Shown here in pieces: positions 35,158 to 44,166 of a stretch of DNA of 64,000 nucleotides. Numbering within the stretch: the stretch's first letter is position 1; the number at the start of each line of letters is the position of its first letter. Below the pieces are notes generated by a model that did no database searches, was not told the DNA's origin, and worked only from the letters and a program-made list of their open reading frames with translations. A program made the translations under genes and the position numbers. This DNA comes from Motiliproteus sp047633175 (GTDB taxonomy: Bacteria; Pseudomonadota; Gammaproteobacteria; Pseudomonadales; Balneatricaceae), in NCBI GenBank assembly GCA_047633175.1, contig JBLIEQ010000001.1, positions 1 to 64,000 on the forward strand. Reading direction: 5' to 3'.

Positions 35158-36786
35158 TCAGGCTTTAAATTGCTGCAGCAGCTGATTCAACTCCTCGGCT
35201 AGGCTCTTGAGCTGAACCCCCGACTGTGCAATCTGCTTGGCGCCACTGGCAGTCTCAATAAAGGCATGATTGATGTTGCTGACGTTCTGATTGATCATCT
35301 CGACGGTCGCGCTCTGCTCCTCCGTGGCCGAGGCGATCTGCATATTCATATCAGAGACCCTGAGCACATCCTGGGTAATCTGGGCCAGTGAATCACCGGC
35401 TCGCTGGGCATGACCCACACTCACCTGCGCCTGCTCACTGCCGTTACCGATAGTCTTTACCGCCGTATTGGCACCCTGCTGCAACTGCTCGATCATCCCC
35501 TGAATCTGTTCAGTGGACTCCTGGGTGCGCTTGGCCAGCGAACGCACCTCATCGGCAACGACGGCGAAACCGCGCCCCTGATCACCCGCCCGAGCCGCTT
35601 CGATGGCGGCATTCAGAGCCAGTAGATTCGTCTGATCGGCGATCGAACGGATCACATCCAGGATCCCTCCGATATTCTGCACCTCGGCTTCAAGCACCTG
35701 GATATTACTGGCAGCCTGATTCACGGAATCTGCCAGTAGATTAATAGAGGAGACACTCTGCTGAACCACATTCTGTCCATCCAGCGCCTGCTCGCGAACG
35801 GCCTGCACCGAACGCGCCGCTTCGGCAGCGTTCTGCGCCACCTCCTGAACGGTGGCACTGAGTTCATGTACGGCTGCCGCCACCTGGTGAGTCTCCTCCT
35901 GATGGGTGCCAAGCGATTGATTAGCCTGCGTGGTCACCTGCTCCATCGTATACGCGGAGCGGCTCAGCTGCTCGCCGAACACCCGCATTCTCAGAACGGT
36001 GTTCTGAACTTTTTCGACAAAGCCATTGAAACCCACGGCCAGGTCGGCCAGCTCATCATTGCCCTCGGTACTCATACGCAGGGTCAGATCACCTTCACCG
36101 GCGGCAATCTCATGCATCGCGGCCGCGGTGGCGCGTAGCGGGATAATGATACTGCGGCTGATCAACCAGGACAGGGAGATCAGCAGTGCCAGCACGACCA
36201 CCAAGATGAGTGCGTGACTCGTCAGTTCCTGCTTGAATTGCACGTCGATATCATCGATATAGACCCCGGTGCCCACGACCCAACCCCAGGGTTTGAAGCC
36301 TTTGACGTAGGAGAGCTTGGGGGCTGAAACTTCGCTGCTGGGCTTGGTCCAGTAATAATCGACAAAGCCTGCGCCGCTGTCACGCACCACCCGGACAAAC
36401 TCACTAAAGAGTCGCTTGCCCTTCTTATCCTTCAGACCGCCTACCTCCTGGCCATCTAGGTCCGGCTTGAGCGGGTGCATAAGGATCCTGGGGGCCATGT
36501 CGTTAAGCCAGAAATACTGCCCACTGTCATAGCGCAGCGTGCGAATCACCGCAATCGCGCCCGCCTGCGCCTGCTGAACGGAAAGTTCTGCCTCCTCGGC
36601 CCGCTGATTAAAGCCTACCATCACGCTATGCGCGGTCTCGACCAGCCGTACTAGACGGTCCTTCCTGGCATCCAGCAGATCATCACGCTTCTGGAAGGTC
36701 TGGAACATATAGGTCGATGCGAAGAGCGTCATCGAGAGGATAGCCAGCAGCCAGACGCGCTGGGCGATGGTGAGTTTAGACAGCAT
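35158..36786 (-). CDS. Methyl-accepting chemotaxis protein with sCache domain
   Basis: This 542-residue chemoreceptor has an N-terminal membrane helix, a periplasmic single Cache domain of type 2 (SGQYFWLNDMAPRILMHPLK, and FKPWGWVVGTGVYIDDID), a second helix, HAMP, and the conserved signalling tip (ADQTNLLALNAAIEAARAGD). sCache_2 receptors commonly bind small organic acids, but the ligand is not evident. It is on the same strand as the other chemoreceptor with 167 bases between them, so cotranscription is uncertain. Confidence 0.9.
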   Translation of the reverse strand: MLSKLTIAQRVWLLAILSMTLFASTYMFQTFQKRDDLLDARKDRLVRLVETAHSVMVGFNQRAEEAELSVQQAQAGAIAVIRTLRYDSGQYFWLNDMAPRILMHPLKPDLDGQEVGGLKDKKGKRLFSEFVRVVRDSGAGFVDYYWTKPSSEVSAPKLSYVKGFKPWGWVVGTGVYIDDIDVQFKQELTSHALILVVVLALLISLSWLISRSIIIPLRATAAAMHEIAAGEGDLTLRMSTEGNDELADLAVGFNGFVEKVQNTVLRMRVFGEQLSRSAYTMEQVTTQANQSLGTHQEETHQVAAAVHELSATVQEVAQNAAEAARSVQAVREQALDGQNVVQQSVSSINLLADSVNQAASNIQVLEAEVQNIGGILDVIRSIADQTNLLALNAAIEAARAGDQGRGFAVVADEVRSLAKRTQESTEQIQGMIEQLQQGANTAVKTIGNGSEQAQVSVGHAQRAGDSLAQITQDVLRVSDMNMQIASATEEQSATVEMINQNVSNINHAFIETASGAKQIAQSGVQLKSLAEELNQLLQQFKA

Positions 36787-37011
36787 AAAGGATTACCTCG
36801 GCATGCATTTTGTACAACACAATAGAACGGGCCTGATGCGGACCATCCAATCACAAAAACATTAACAAGTGATTTTACTGTATTTAGCCGGCCATGCCAC
36901 CAAAATTGCAGATCAACACCGCATCTGTTGATTTCTATCAATAATAGATGCAGCGCTGCTCTGCCTAAGCGTTCCCGACTATCGAGCCGCGGCGTTACCA
37001 GCCCCTGAACG

Positions 37012-37037
37012 AAAAAAAACCGGGCCAGGGCCCGGTT
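37012..37037 (-). terminator. Rho-independent terminator of the PQQ dehydrogenase
   Basis: On the minus strand a perfect AACCGGGCC / GGCCCGGTT stem is followed by eight T. It lies 43 bases past the PQQ dehydrogenase stop. The 293-base gap 36787-37079 otherwise shows nothing coding. Confidence 0.9.
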
Positions 37038-37079
37038 ACAATCTAAGATGCAGAGTCATGCTCTGCGGTACTCAGAGAT

Positions 37080-38858
37080 TCAGCGTGCCGCGACCTCATC
37101 CTTCTTAGGTAGTTTGAACGTCCACACCGTGCCACCCTGGTTCAGGTTTTTAATCCGCTTAGCGACCCGACCACCCCAGAGAGGCACCGCGCCGCCCCAG
37201 CCGGAGACGATGGCGATATACTGCTCGCCATCCTGCTCCCAGGTGATCGGCGAACCGACAATCCCGGAACCGGTATTGAAGCGATACTTCATCTCGCCAG
37301 TCTTAGCATCAAACGCCATCAAGTAACCCTCAGGATTACCGGTGAAGACCAGTCCACCGGCCGTGGCCAACACACCGCCCCACAGCGGCGAGTAATTGTT
37401 ATAGCGCCAGACCTCTTCGCCGGTCTTAGGGTCGATCGCCCGCAGCACGCCTATATACTCTTCGTTAATCGGCTTGATGGTAAAGCCCGCACCCAGATAA
37501 GCCGCGCCTTTCTTATAGGCGGTCGGCTCGTTCCAGATATCCATCTCCCACTCGTTGGAGGGCACATAAAAGTAGCCGGTGTCCTGGGAGTACGCCATCG
37601 GCATCCAGTTCTTGCCACCCAGGAAGGCGGGTGCCGCGATCACCGAGGTGCCCTTCTTGCCATCCTCTGCGGCTGACGGATTTCCGGGACGGGAAGCCTC
37701 GTCATAGATCGGCCGACCGTTGTCATCCAATCCCTTGGCCCAGCTGATCTTATCGACGAACGGGAAGCCGCGGATAAAATCACCGTTGGTACGGTTAAGC
37801 ACATAGAAAAAGCCGTTACGGTCGGCGGTAGCCGCCGCCTTAACGGTCTTGCCATCCTCCTGGTAGTCGAACGAGATCAGCTCATTCACCCCGTCATAAT
37901 CCCAGCCATCGTGCGGCGTGGTCTGGAAGTGCCAGACGATCTTGCCGGTATCCGGATCGATCGCCAGACGTGAGGAGCTGTAGAGGTTATCCCCGGGACG
38001 CAGATGCGAATTCCAGGGTGCCGGGTTACCAGTGCCGAAGAACATCAGCCCCGTATCCGCGTCATAGGATCCGCCCAGCCAGGGTGCCGCGCCACCCGAC
38101 TTCCACAGATCGCCCGGCCAGGTCTTACCCGCCTCACCACCGGTGATGCCGTTTTCCTTGCCATCGAGGTAGCCCATATGCCCCTCGACCGTAGGCCGGG
38201 TCCAGACCTGCTCACCGGTCATAGCATCGTAAGCAACGACCTTACCGACAACCCCAAATTCACCCCCGGCGACGCCGGTAATGATCTTGCCCTCGACCAC
38301 GATAGGCGCGGCAGTAATAGAGTAACCGGCCTTATAGTCCGCCACTCTCTTCTTCCATACCGTCTTTCCGGTGTCTTTATCGAGAGCCACCAGCTTCGCA
38401 TCCAGGGTCCCGAAGATCACCAGATCACCGTACAGCGCCACTCCACGGTTAATTACATCACAGCAGGGCATGATATTTTCAGGCAGGCGGGCATCGTACT
38501 GCCACAGCTCATCGCCGCTATTGACGTCGATCGCGAACACCCTCGAGTAGGAGCCAGTGACATACATCACCCCATCCTTAACCATCGGCTGAGACTCCTG
38601 ACCCCGCTGCTTTTCGCCGCCAAAGGAGAACCCCCAGACCGGACGCAAATCCTGAACCGTATCGCCATTGACCTTGTCCAGAGAACTGAACCTCTGTCCA
38701 CGCAGCCCCATGCCGTTGGTCACGACATCCTGAGTCGTCGCCTGATCGTTCAGGATATCCTGGTCGGTCACCCCGGCCTGAGCCAGGCCGGTCATTGACA
38801 TGGCGACGACCAATGAGGTCAGCGCCAGTCCCTTGAGACCATAACTTTGATATTTCAT
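37080..38858 (-). CDS. PQQ-dependent alcohol dehydrogenase, predicted lanthanide type
   Basis: This periplasmic quinoprotein oxidises alcohols and passes electrons to a cytochrome c. From ATG 38858, with GGAG 6 bases upstream, the 592-residue protein has a signal peptide (cleavage near LAQAGV), an eight-bladed propeller with repeated tryptophan-docking motifs, and the vicinal disulfide Cys132-Cys133 (IMPCCDV). The catalytic Asp320 sits in HDGWDYDGVNEL, and Asp322 two residues later is the extra acid that marks XoxF/PedH/ExaF-type lanthanide enzymes; calcium enzymes have Ala or Ser there. Cytochrome c and XoxJ-like genes follow upstream on the same strand. Methanol, ethanol or longer alcohols are all possible substrates. 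Confidence 0.9.
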   Translation of the reverse strand: MKYQSYGLKGLALTSLVVAMSMTGLAQAGVTDQDILNDQATTQDVVTNGMGLRGQRFSSLDKVNGDTVQDLRPVWGFSFGGEKQRGQESQPMVKDGVMYVTGSYSRVFAIDVNSGDELWQYDARLPENIMPCCDVINRGVALYGDLVIFGTLDAKLVALDKDTGKTVWKKRVADYKAGYSITAAPIVVEGKIITGVAGGEFGVVGKVVAYDAMTGEQVWTRPTVEGHMGYLDGKENGITGGEAGKTWPGDLWKSGGAAPWLGGSYDADTGLMFFGTGNPAPWNSHLRPGDNLYSSSRLAIDPDTGKIVWHFQTTPHDGWDYDGVNELISFDYQEDGKTVKAAATADRNGFFYVLNRTNGDFIRGFPFVDKISWAKGLDDNGRPIYDEASRPGNPSAAEDGKKGTSVIAAPAFLGGKNWMPMAYSQDTGYFYVPSNEWEMDIWNEPTAYKKGAAYLGAGFTIKPINEEYIGVLRAIDPKTGEEVWRYNNYSPLWGGVLATAGGLVFTGNPEGYLMAFDAKTGEMKYRFNTGSGIVGSPITWEQDGEQYIAIVSGWGGAVPLWGGRVAKRIKNLNQGGTVWTFKLPKKDEVAAR

Positions 38859-39232
38859 CGCGTTCTCCATTGAGGATGTTCTTATTCGGATAAGAGCAAT
38901 CACCCCGGCCAGCCTGCACCCACGCAAGGGCCTGATGATGCATACTATTGTTGTTTTTGGGTCAAAAATCGACAATCCGACTTGGGAGGCGGTTTCCTAC
39001 TCTCTTGGTAGTAGTACTGTGATAACCGCCGTTTAGGCATGTTTTTTTTGTTAGAACAAATTCCAACCCATAGGGACGTGGGGCGTGCCGTTCATGCAGG
39101 AGCGTTTGACGGCCAACCCATAGGGAATCGCTTCTTTTGTAGGTCTGGCTTCAGTCCGACAGCTTATTTACAGCAGAGCGCGAGTTGTCGGAATAAATTC
39201 CGACCCACAGCAGCGTTGGGAGTCCCGCGCCT
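38859..39232. other. Gap before the PQQ dehydrogenase with family B REP sequences
   Basis: No gene is visible. Bases 38940-39040 should hold the dehydrogenase promoter, but I cannot name a clear box. Bases 39050-39215 contain family B REP-like repeats: AACCCATAGGG twice, GTCTGGCTTCAGTCCGAC, and TGTCGGAATAAATTCCGACC followed by CACA. Confidence 0.6.
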
Positions 39233-40189
39233 TTAGCCCTCGGGCAACCGGTAGCGTTCTGGCTTAATATATTGAACGTTATAGCGGCGGTAGATGCGCT
39301 CAAACTGGCCTGATTTGACCAGCACACCGACGATATCCTCTACCGCATACCCCAGCTCACGCTGATCATCCCTGACCGCCATCCCAAGATCCCAGCTGCG
39401 CCGGACCAGGTTGGGAAAGGGGATATCGGCCGGCCGCAGTTGCTTAGATTGCTGCAACTGCCGGACTCCCCACTGCAACTGCGACTGGGTGCCCATTACG
39501 GCGGCGACCTCGCCGGTCGCGATCGCCTGCAGCGCCAGCGGGATGCTGTCGAAATGTTTCACATTGCCCAGCAGCCGCCCCCGAAAGGCGCTGCTAAGGT
39601 AGAAATCGGGCAGCGTATCGATCTCGACACCCACCTGAGCATATTGAAAGATCGCCAGATTCTCGATCGCTTCCAGCTGCTCAGTATCGTAAACCAGTGC
39701 CCAGCTCTCGTGCTGATAGGGACCAAAGAAGTGCACCAGATCGTTAACCAGCCGACCATCGGAATCCACCTTAAAGGCGAAGTCGCGGTCGTAGGGAACC
39801 CGCAGCATCAGATCAGCCACCTCACGTTTGAGCATCGGACCCGATTCATCGCGCGCCAGATAGTGCCCTTTCCACAGATGGTTGCGCAGATCATCGTCCA
39901 GCGTTTCATCGGCGGTCATCCAGTGCAACTGTAGCTTGAGCCCCAGTCCTGAGGCTATCGCCTGCGCCAGATCCACATCTACCCCTTTAGCCTGCCCCTC
40001 CTCTTGATAAGAGTACGGCGGAAAATTCCGGTAGATCGCAACCCTCAGAGTGCCCTCGGCCAGCAGCTCGTCGTAGCTAAGAGCCTGAGCACTCACCGGC
40101 AGCCCGGCGAACAGCAGTCCGATCAGCAGCCTCAGCAGCCCCACGCTCGGAATCCTGTTCAGGACACTGTTCAGGACACTACTCCACAT
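39233..40189 (-). CDS. XoxJ-like periplasmic solute-binding protein
   Basis: This protein has a signal peptide and the fold of family 3 periplasmic binding proteins (LRVAIYRNFPPYSYQEEGQAKG, DVDLAQAIASGLGLKLQL). A gene of this kind is regularly paired with PQQ dehydrogenases as MoxJ/XoxJ, where it is thought to help activate the enzyme, not to import a nutrient. The start at ATG 40189 overlaps the cytochrome c stop by 11 bases. A 12-bp tandem repeat (GTTCAGGACACT twice, 40157-40180) lies at this junction and gives the VLNSVLN sequence at its N-terminus. Confidence 0.75.
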   Translation of the reverse strand: MWSSVLNSVLNRIPSVGLLRLLIGLLFAGLPVSAQALSYDELLAEGTLRVAIYRNFPPYSYQEEGQAKGVDVDLAQAIASGLGLKLQLHWMTADETLDDDLRNHLWKGHYLARDESGPMLKREVADLMLRVPYDRDFAFKVDSDGRLVNDLVHFFGPYQHESWALVYDTEQLEAIENLAIFQYAQVGVEIDTLPDFYLSSAFRGRLLGNVKHFDSIPLALQAIATGEVAAVMGTQSQLQWGVRQLQQSKQLRPADIPFPNLVRRSWDLGMAVRDDQRELGYAVEDIVGVLVKSGQFERIYRRYNVQYIKPERYRLPEG

Positions 40190-40604
40190 ACTTGGTTTCC
40201 AGCCAGGCACGGATCGACCAGAGCGCTTCCTGGCTCAGGAAGTCGGCCATCTTCGGCATATAGGGAACCCCGTTACGCACCGCGCCATTGCGCACTCTAT
40301 AGGCGTACCACTCATCACCATCCCAGCCCGGTTCGAGCATGCGCAGATCCGGCGCTATACCGCCAGAGATCCCCTGCAACCCATGGCAGCGGGCACAGTT
40401 CTGGGTATAAGCCGACTCACCAATCTCGATCGCCAGTTTATTCCCCGTATAGGGATTCTCCTCCACCCACTCCTCACCCAGGAGTTCCAACCCGGTTATA
40501 TCGACGCTCTGAGGGGTCACATCCCCGTGCGCCCACAGCTGACCGGCACAGACGAGAGCCGCCGCCGCCAGCACGCTACTAAAGACAGATACGCGTTTTC
40601 TCAT
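40179..40604 (-). CDS. Cytochrome c (c550/XoxG-like) electron acceptor
   Basis: This periplasmic cytochrome should take electrons from the PQQ dehydrogenase. From ATG 40604 it is 141 residues, with a signal peptide and a single heme site CARCH. MPKM, about 50 residues later, probably supplies the axial Met. The arrangement (cytochrome, XoxJ-like, then the dehydrogenase on one strand) matches lanthanide methanol/ethanol oxidation clusters. GTG 40613 is an alternative start. Confidence 0.85.
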   Translation of the reverse strand: MRKRVSVFSSVLAAAALVCAGQLWAHGDVTPQSVDITGLELLGEEWVEENPYTGNKLAIEIGESAYTQNCARCHGLQGISGGIAPDLRMLEPGWDGDEWYAYRVRNGAVRNGVPYMPKMADFLSQEALWSIRAWLETKYVE

Positions 40605-40897
40605 AACAGTCACCCATTTTTCTTATTAAGTTAACAATGTTGATACGGCATCCTAAGGATCTTTACCGCGTCCTCCCAGAGCACTTTGGTGTCCGCAGAC
40701 CGGTTCCTTAGTCGTACGCCTAGGGCTACGTCTATCTGTATAGAACAGCGGCCTGTCCTGGCTGGCGGGTCTTTTCCAAGGCGTTCCAAGGAGGGGATGG
40801 CGTAGTACCAGAGGAGTAAATTAACGCTACTTTTGACATATTTAACCGCACCCCGGGCCGTTCCAGAATGTAGCTATAACCCTAATGAGGCTCAACG
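40605..40897. other. Divergent promoter region of the PQQ cluster
   Basis: These 293 bases separate the cytochrome and ABC-binding-protein genes, which are transcribed away from each other, so both promoters must lie here. TTGACA at about 40834 has no good -10 at the right distance. CGTACGCCTAGGGCTACG near 40713 is a partial inverted repeat that could bind the LuxR-type regulator encoded in this window. GAGG lies 7 bases before the ATG at 40898. Confidence 0.35.
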
Positions 40898-42160
40898 ATG
40901 CATCTGTGCTGTGGTGATCGTCCACGACTCCAAACACTGGCCCTGCTGCTGGCCTGCCTGCTGAGCGCCGCTGTCAGCCTCCCGGCTACGGCGGCGACAA
41001 CTACATCAGCCAAGACCCTTGCAGCCAAGGAAGATAGCGCCACACTGAACGTCAAGATCGGCTATCTGGAGCTGCTCCAGGAGCGCCCTCCGCTGCTCTC
41101 CAATGTGCTCCCGGAGCCTGAAGACTCTGGACTGCAGGGTGCCCGGCTGGGCATCGAGGACAACAACGCCGGCGGCCGCTTTATCGACCAGCACTTCCAG
41201 CTGCTGGAGAGCCGCAGTACCGAACTCCCCAAGCTGCTCGAACAGGCCCGACAATGGAATGATCAGGGGATAGGGTTGTTGATCGTCAATCTGCCCGCCG
41301 AGCCACTACGGAAACTGAGCGCCCTGTTCGGCGCCGATGAGATACTGCTGTTCAATATAGGGGCCCCTGATAACGCCCTGCGTACCGGTGCCTGCCTGAG
41401 CAACAGCCTACACAGCCTTCCCAGTCGCGCGATGCTGACCGATGCGCTGGCGCAATGGCTGGTCGGTAAAAAACTTAACGACTGGCTGTTGATACAGGGC
41501 CAACGCCCCGCTGATCTCGCCTATGCCGCCTCCCTGCACCGCTCGGCCAGGCGTTTCGGCGGCCGTATCCTCGAAAGCAGAACCTGGAGCTTCGACACCG
41601 ATCTGCGCCGCAGTGCGCAGACCGAGGTCCCGCTCTTTACCCAGGGGCCGGACTACGATGTGTTGGTCGTCGCCGACGAGCTGGGCGATTTTGGTGAGTA
41701 CCTGCTCTACAACGGCTGGCTGCCGCGGCCGGTCGTCGGCACTCAGGGACTGACAGCCACAGGCTGGCATCGGGTGGTCGAGCAGTGGGGCGCCGCCCAG
41801 CTGCAGAGTCGTTTCGAACAAAGCGCCGGGCGTTGGATGAACGGCAGCGATTACGCCGGCTGGATAGCGCTGCGCAGTATCGGCGAGGGGATCGCGGCTA
41901 TTAACGACCCCCATCCCCGGCGTCTGCGCCAGCAGCTGCTCAGCGAGCAGTTTCAGCTGGCCGGTTATCTAGGGCGCAAACTCAGCTACAGAACCTGGAA
42001 CGGTCAACTGCGCCGGCCGATACCGCTGATCCATCCGCGGGCCCTGGTCTCCCAATCCCCGCAGCCGGGGTTTCTTCATCCTAATAACGACCTGGATACG
42101 CTCGGTTTCGATCAGCCAGAGAGCCAGTGCCAGAACCTCATTAGTGGAGCCGTACGATGA
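40898..42160 (+). CDS. PQQ-associated ABC transporter substrate-binding protein
   Basis: This 420-residue secreted protein belongs to the binding-protein family found only in PQQ alcohol-oxidation clusters. It has a signal peptide, a central type I binding fold (LQGARLGIEDNNAGGRFIDQ) and the family segment LHSLPSRAMLTDALAQWL. Its stop overlaps the first of two bridging mini-ORFs leading to the beta-propeller gene. The transported compound is not known; the family is usually linked to alcohol oxidation only by gene context. Confidence 0.8.
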   Translation: MHLCCGDRPRLQTLALLLACLLSAAVSLPATAATTTSAKTLAAKEDSATLNVKIGYLELLQERPPLLSNVLPEPEDSGLQGARLGIEDNNAGGRFIDQHFQLLESRSTELPKLLEQARQWNDQGIGLLIVNLPAEPLRKLSALFGADEILLFNIGAPDNALRTGACLSNSLHSLPSRAMLTDALAQWLVGKKLNDWLLIQGQRPADLAYAASLHRSARRFGGRILESRTWSFDTDLRRSAQTEVPLFTQGPDYDVLVVADELGDFGEYLLYNGWLPRPVVGTQGLTATGWHRVVEQWGAAQLQSRFEQSAGRWMNGSDYAGWIALRSIGEGIAAINDPHPRRLRQQLLSEQFQLAGYLGRKLSYRTWNGQLRRPIPLIHPRALVSQSPQPGFLHPNNDLDTLGFDQPESQCQNLISGAVR

Positions 42161-42261
42161 CCTCCACTCCACAATCGCGATCTCGATACCCTCGGCTGCT
42201 ATCCAGTAACAAACAGCCAGAGAGCCAGTGCCAGAACCGCATTAGTGGAGCCGTAGGATGA
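42157..42261 (+). CDS. Bridging mini-ORF 1 (34 aa) in the PQQ-ABC junction
   Basis: The frame starts on the binding-protein stop (ATGA) with MTSTPQSRSRYPRLL and ends QPESQCQNRISGAVG, a copy of the binding protein's C-terminus. Its stop overlaps the next copy's start as ATGA. Translation by coupling is plausible; no function is assigned. Confidence 0.3.
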   Translation: MTSTPQSRSRYPRLLSSNKQPESQCQNRISGAVG

Positions 42262-42362
42262 CCTCCACTCCACAATCGCGATCTCGATACCTTCGGCTGC
42301 TATCCAGTAACAAACAACCAGAGAGCCAGAGCCAGAACCTCATTAGTGGAGCCGTACGATGA
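42258..42362 (+). CDS. Bridging mini-ORF 2 (34 aa) in the PQQ-ABC junction
   Basis: This second copy ends QPESQSQNLISGAVR and its stop overlaps the beta-propeller start at 42359 as ATGA. Together with the first copy it forms an unbroken chain of overlapping frames from the binding protein to the beta-propeller gene. Confidence 0.3.
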   Translation: MTSTPQSRSRYLRLLSSNKQPESQSQNLISGAVR

Positions 42363-43342
42363 CCCTTAGCAAGCCACCCTTTGTGGCCAGAATACTGGCG
42401 TTTACCTGGCTGACCGTAACCTGTGGCACGGTGCTGGCGGCGACTGCCTACGTTTCCAACGAGAAGGACAACAGCCTGTCGCTGATCGATCTACAGAGCA
42501 TGGAGGTGATCCAGACGATTCCTGTCGGGCGGCGTCCGCGTGGCATCACCTTCAATAAGGATTTTACCCACCTGTATATCTGCGCCAGCGACGATGACCG
42601 CGTACAGGTGCTGGACACCGCCACGCAGAAGATTATCGACACCCTGCCCTCCGGAGAAGACCCCGAGCAGTTCGCGCTGCACCCCGATGGCACCCAGCTG
42701 TATATCTCCAACGAGGAGGATGCCCAGGTCACCATCGTGGATATCCCCAGCCACCGGGTGCTGGCACAGATCGAGGTTGGGGTGGAGCCCGAGGGGATGG
42801 CGATCAGCCCCGACGGCACCCTGGCGATCAGCACCTCCGAGACCACCAGCATGCTGCACTGGATAGATACCCGCACCCAGACGCTGGTGCACAACACCCG
42901 GGTCGATCAGCGCCCCCGCCATGTCGAATTCAGCGCGGATGGCAGCCGCTTCTGGGCCAGCTCCGAGGTTGGTGGCAGCGTCGCGGTGATCGATGTCGCC
43001 AGCCGCGAGATCATCCACAAGTTGCGTTTCAAGATCCCCGGCATCTATCAGGATAAGATCCAGCCGGTGGGCGTCAAACTCAGCGCGGACGGCCGCTACG
43101 CCTTTGTGGCCCTGGGGCCGGCCAACCATATCGCCGTGGTCGATGCTCAGAGTTTTGAGATACTCGACTATCTGCTGGTCGGCCGCCGCGTCTGGCACCT
43201 GGCGTTCAGCCCGGATCAGAAGCTGCTACTGAGCACCAATGGCATCAGCGGCGATGTCTCTGTCATCGATGTCGAGCGCCTCAAGGTGCTCAAATCGATC
43301 CGCGTCGGTCGCTACCCCTGGGGCGTGGCGGTGAAACCATGA
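42359..43342 (+). CDS. PQQ-associated YVTN beta-propeller protein
   Basis: This 327-residue protein is a periplasmic seven-bladed YVTN beta-propeller found in PQQ catabolism clusters. It has a signal peptide (cleavage near VLAATA) and regular repeats such as YVSNEKDNSLSLIDL, LYISNEEDAQVTIVDI and HIAVVDAQSFEIL. Its role is not established; it probably binds a protein partner of the ABC system or dehydrogenase. It overlaps the ATPase gene by 4 bases (ATGA). Confidence 0.8.
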   Translation: MTLSKPPFVARILAFTWLTVTCGTVLAATAYVSNEKDNSLSLIDLQSMEVIQTIPVGRRPRGITFNKDFTHLYICASDDDRVQVLDTATQKIIDTLPSGEDPEQFALHPDGTQLYISNEEDAQVTIVDIPSHRVLAQIEVGVEPEGMAISPDGTLAISTSETTSMLHWIDTRTQTLVHNTRVDQRPRHVEFSADGSRFWASSEVGGSVAVIDVASREIIHKLRFKIPGIYQDKIQPVGVKLSADGRYAFVALGPANHIAVVDAQSFEILDYLLVGRRVWHLAFSPDQKLLLSTNGISGDVSVIDVERLKVLKSIRVGRYPWGVAVKP

Positions 43343-44166
43343 CCCTTCTGCAACCGATAACGCAGCCGATAACGCAACCCATAACGCCCCCGCTGCTGGA
43401 GGTCAGCCAGCTGGACTTTAACTACGGTCGCTGCGAGGCCCTGAAGGGGATCAATTTTGAGCTTCGAGCCGGTCGTTTTCACGCCCTGCTCGGCCCCAAT
43501 GGTGCGGGCAAGAGCACCCTGTTTGCGCTGATCAGCCGCCTGCTGCAGATCCAGCAGGGCGATATAGCGCTCAACGGCAGCAGCCTGAAGAAGGCGCCCT
43601 CCCGCGTGCTCCAGCAGATCGGCATGGTGTTCCAGCAGAGCACCCTGGACCTGGACCTGAGTGTCGAGGACAATCTCAACTACCACGCCTGCCTCCACGG
43701 TATCGCCCGCAATACCCGCAGGCTGCGGATCGCAACCGAGCTGGAACGGGTGGAACTCACGTCCCAGAGGCGCACCAAAGTACGCCAACTCAATGGCGGC
43801 CACCGGCGCCGGATCGAGATCGCCCGCGCGCTGCTGCATGAACCGCAGCTATTGCTGCTCGATGAGGCCACTGTCGGGCTCGACAACCGCGCCCGCGGCG
43901 AGATCAACCGCCATGTCCGACAGCTCTGCCGTGATCAGGGAGTCGGAGTGCTCTGGGCCACCCACCTGATCGAGGAGATCCAGAGGGATGACAGCGTGAC
44001 CCTGCTCCATCAGGGCCGGCTGCTCGCCAACGCCAGCGCCGCCCAGCTGTGCACGCAGAGCGGCAAAGAGACCCTGGTCGAGGCCTTTGAAGCCCTGACC
44101 AACCCCGCTGCCGACACGCACCCTCTCTATCAGGAAAGTCAGAACAGTCAGAGGCTCGAGTCATGA
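43339..44166 (+). CDS. PQQ-associated ABC transporter ATP-binding protein
   Basis: This 275-residue ATPase has Walker A GPNGAGKST, a signature LNGGHRRRIEIARAL in which the usual Ser is Asn, and Walker B LLLLDEATVGLD. It pairs with the ABC-2 permease downstream, so the pair more likely exports than imports. Its N-terminus contains a triple repeat (QPITQPITQPIT) made by a 12-bp tandem repeat at 43354-43389, which appears to be an add-on before the real domain at PLLEVSQLDF. Confidence 0.85.
   Translation: MTLLQPITQPITQPITPPLLEVSQLDFNYGRCEALKGINFELRAGRFHALLGPNGAGKSTLFALISRLLQIQQGDIALNGSSLKKAPSRVLQQIGMVFQQSTLDLDLSVEDNLNYHACLHGIARNTRRLRIATELERVELTSQRRTKVRQLNGGHRRRIEIARALLHEPQLLLLDEATVGLDNRARGEINRHVRQLCRDQGVGVLWATHLIEEIQRDDSVTLLHQGRLLANASAAQLCTQSGKETLVEAFEALTNPAADTHPLYQESQNSQRLES

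Larger units (their letters stand above)
42089..42362 (+). repeat. 101-bp tandem repeat across a gene junction
   Basis: The 3' end of the binding-protein gene (GATCTCGATACCCTCGG, then GAGAGCCAGTGCCAGAACC through the stop) is repeated twice more. Start-stop overlaps fall at 42157, 42258 and 42359, exactly 101 bases apart. The copies are close but not identical. Confidence 0.9.

Noticed and set aside
38004..38798. 264-codon plus-strand ORF
   Set aside because: It is the antisense shadow of the PQQ dehydrogenase.
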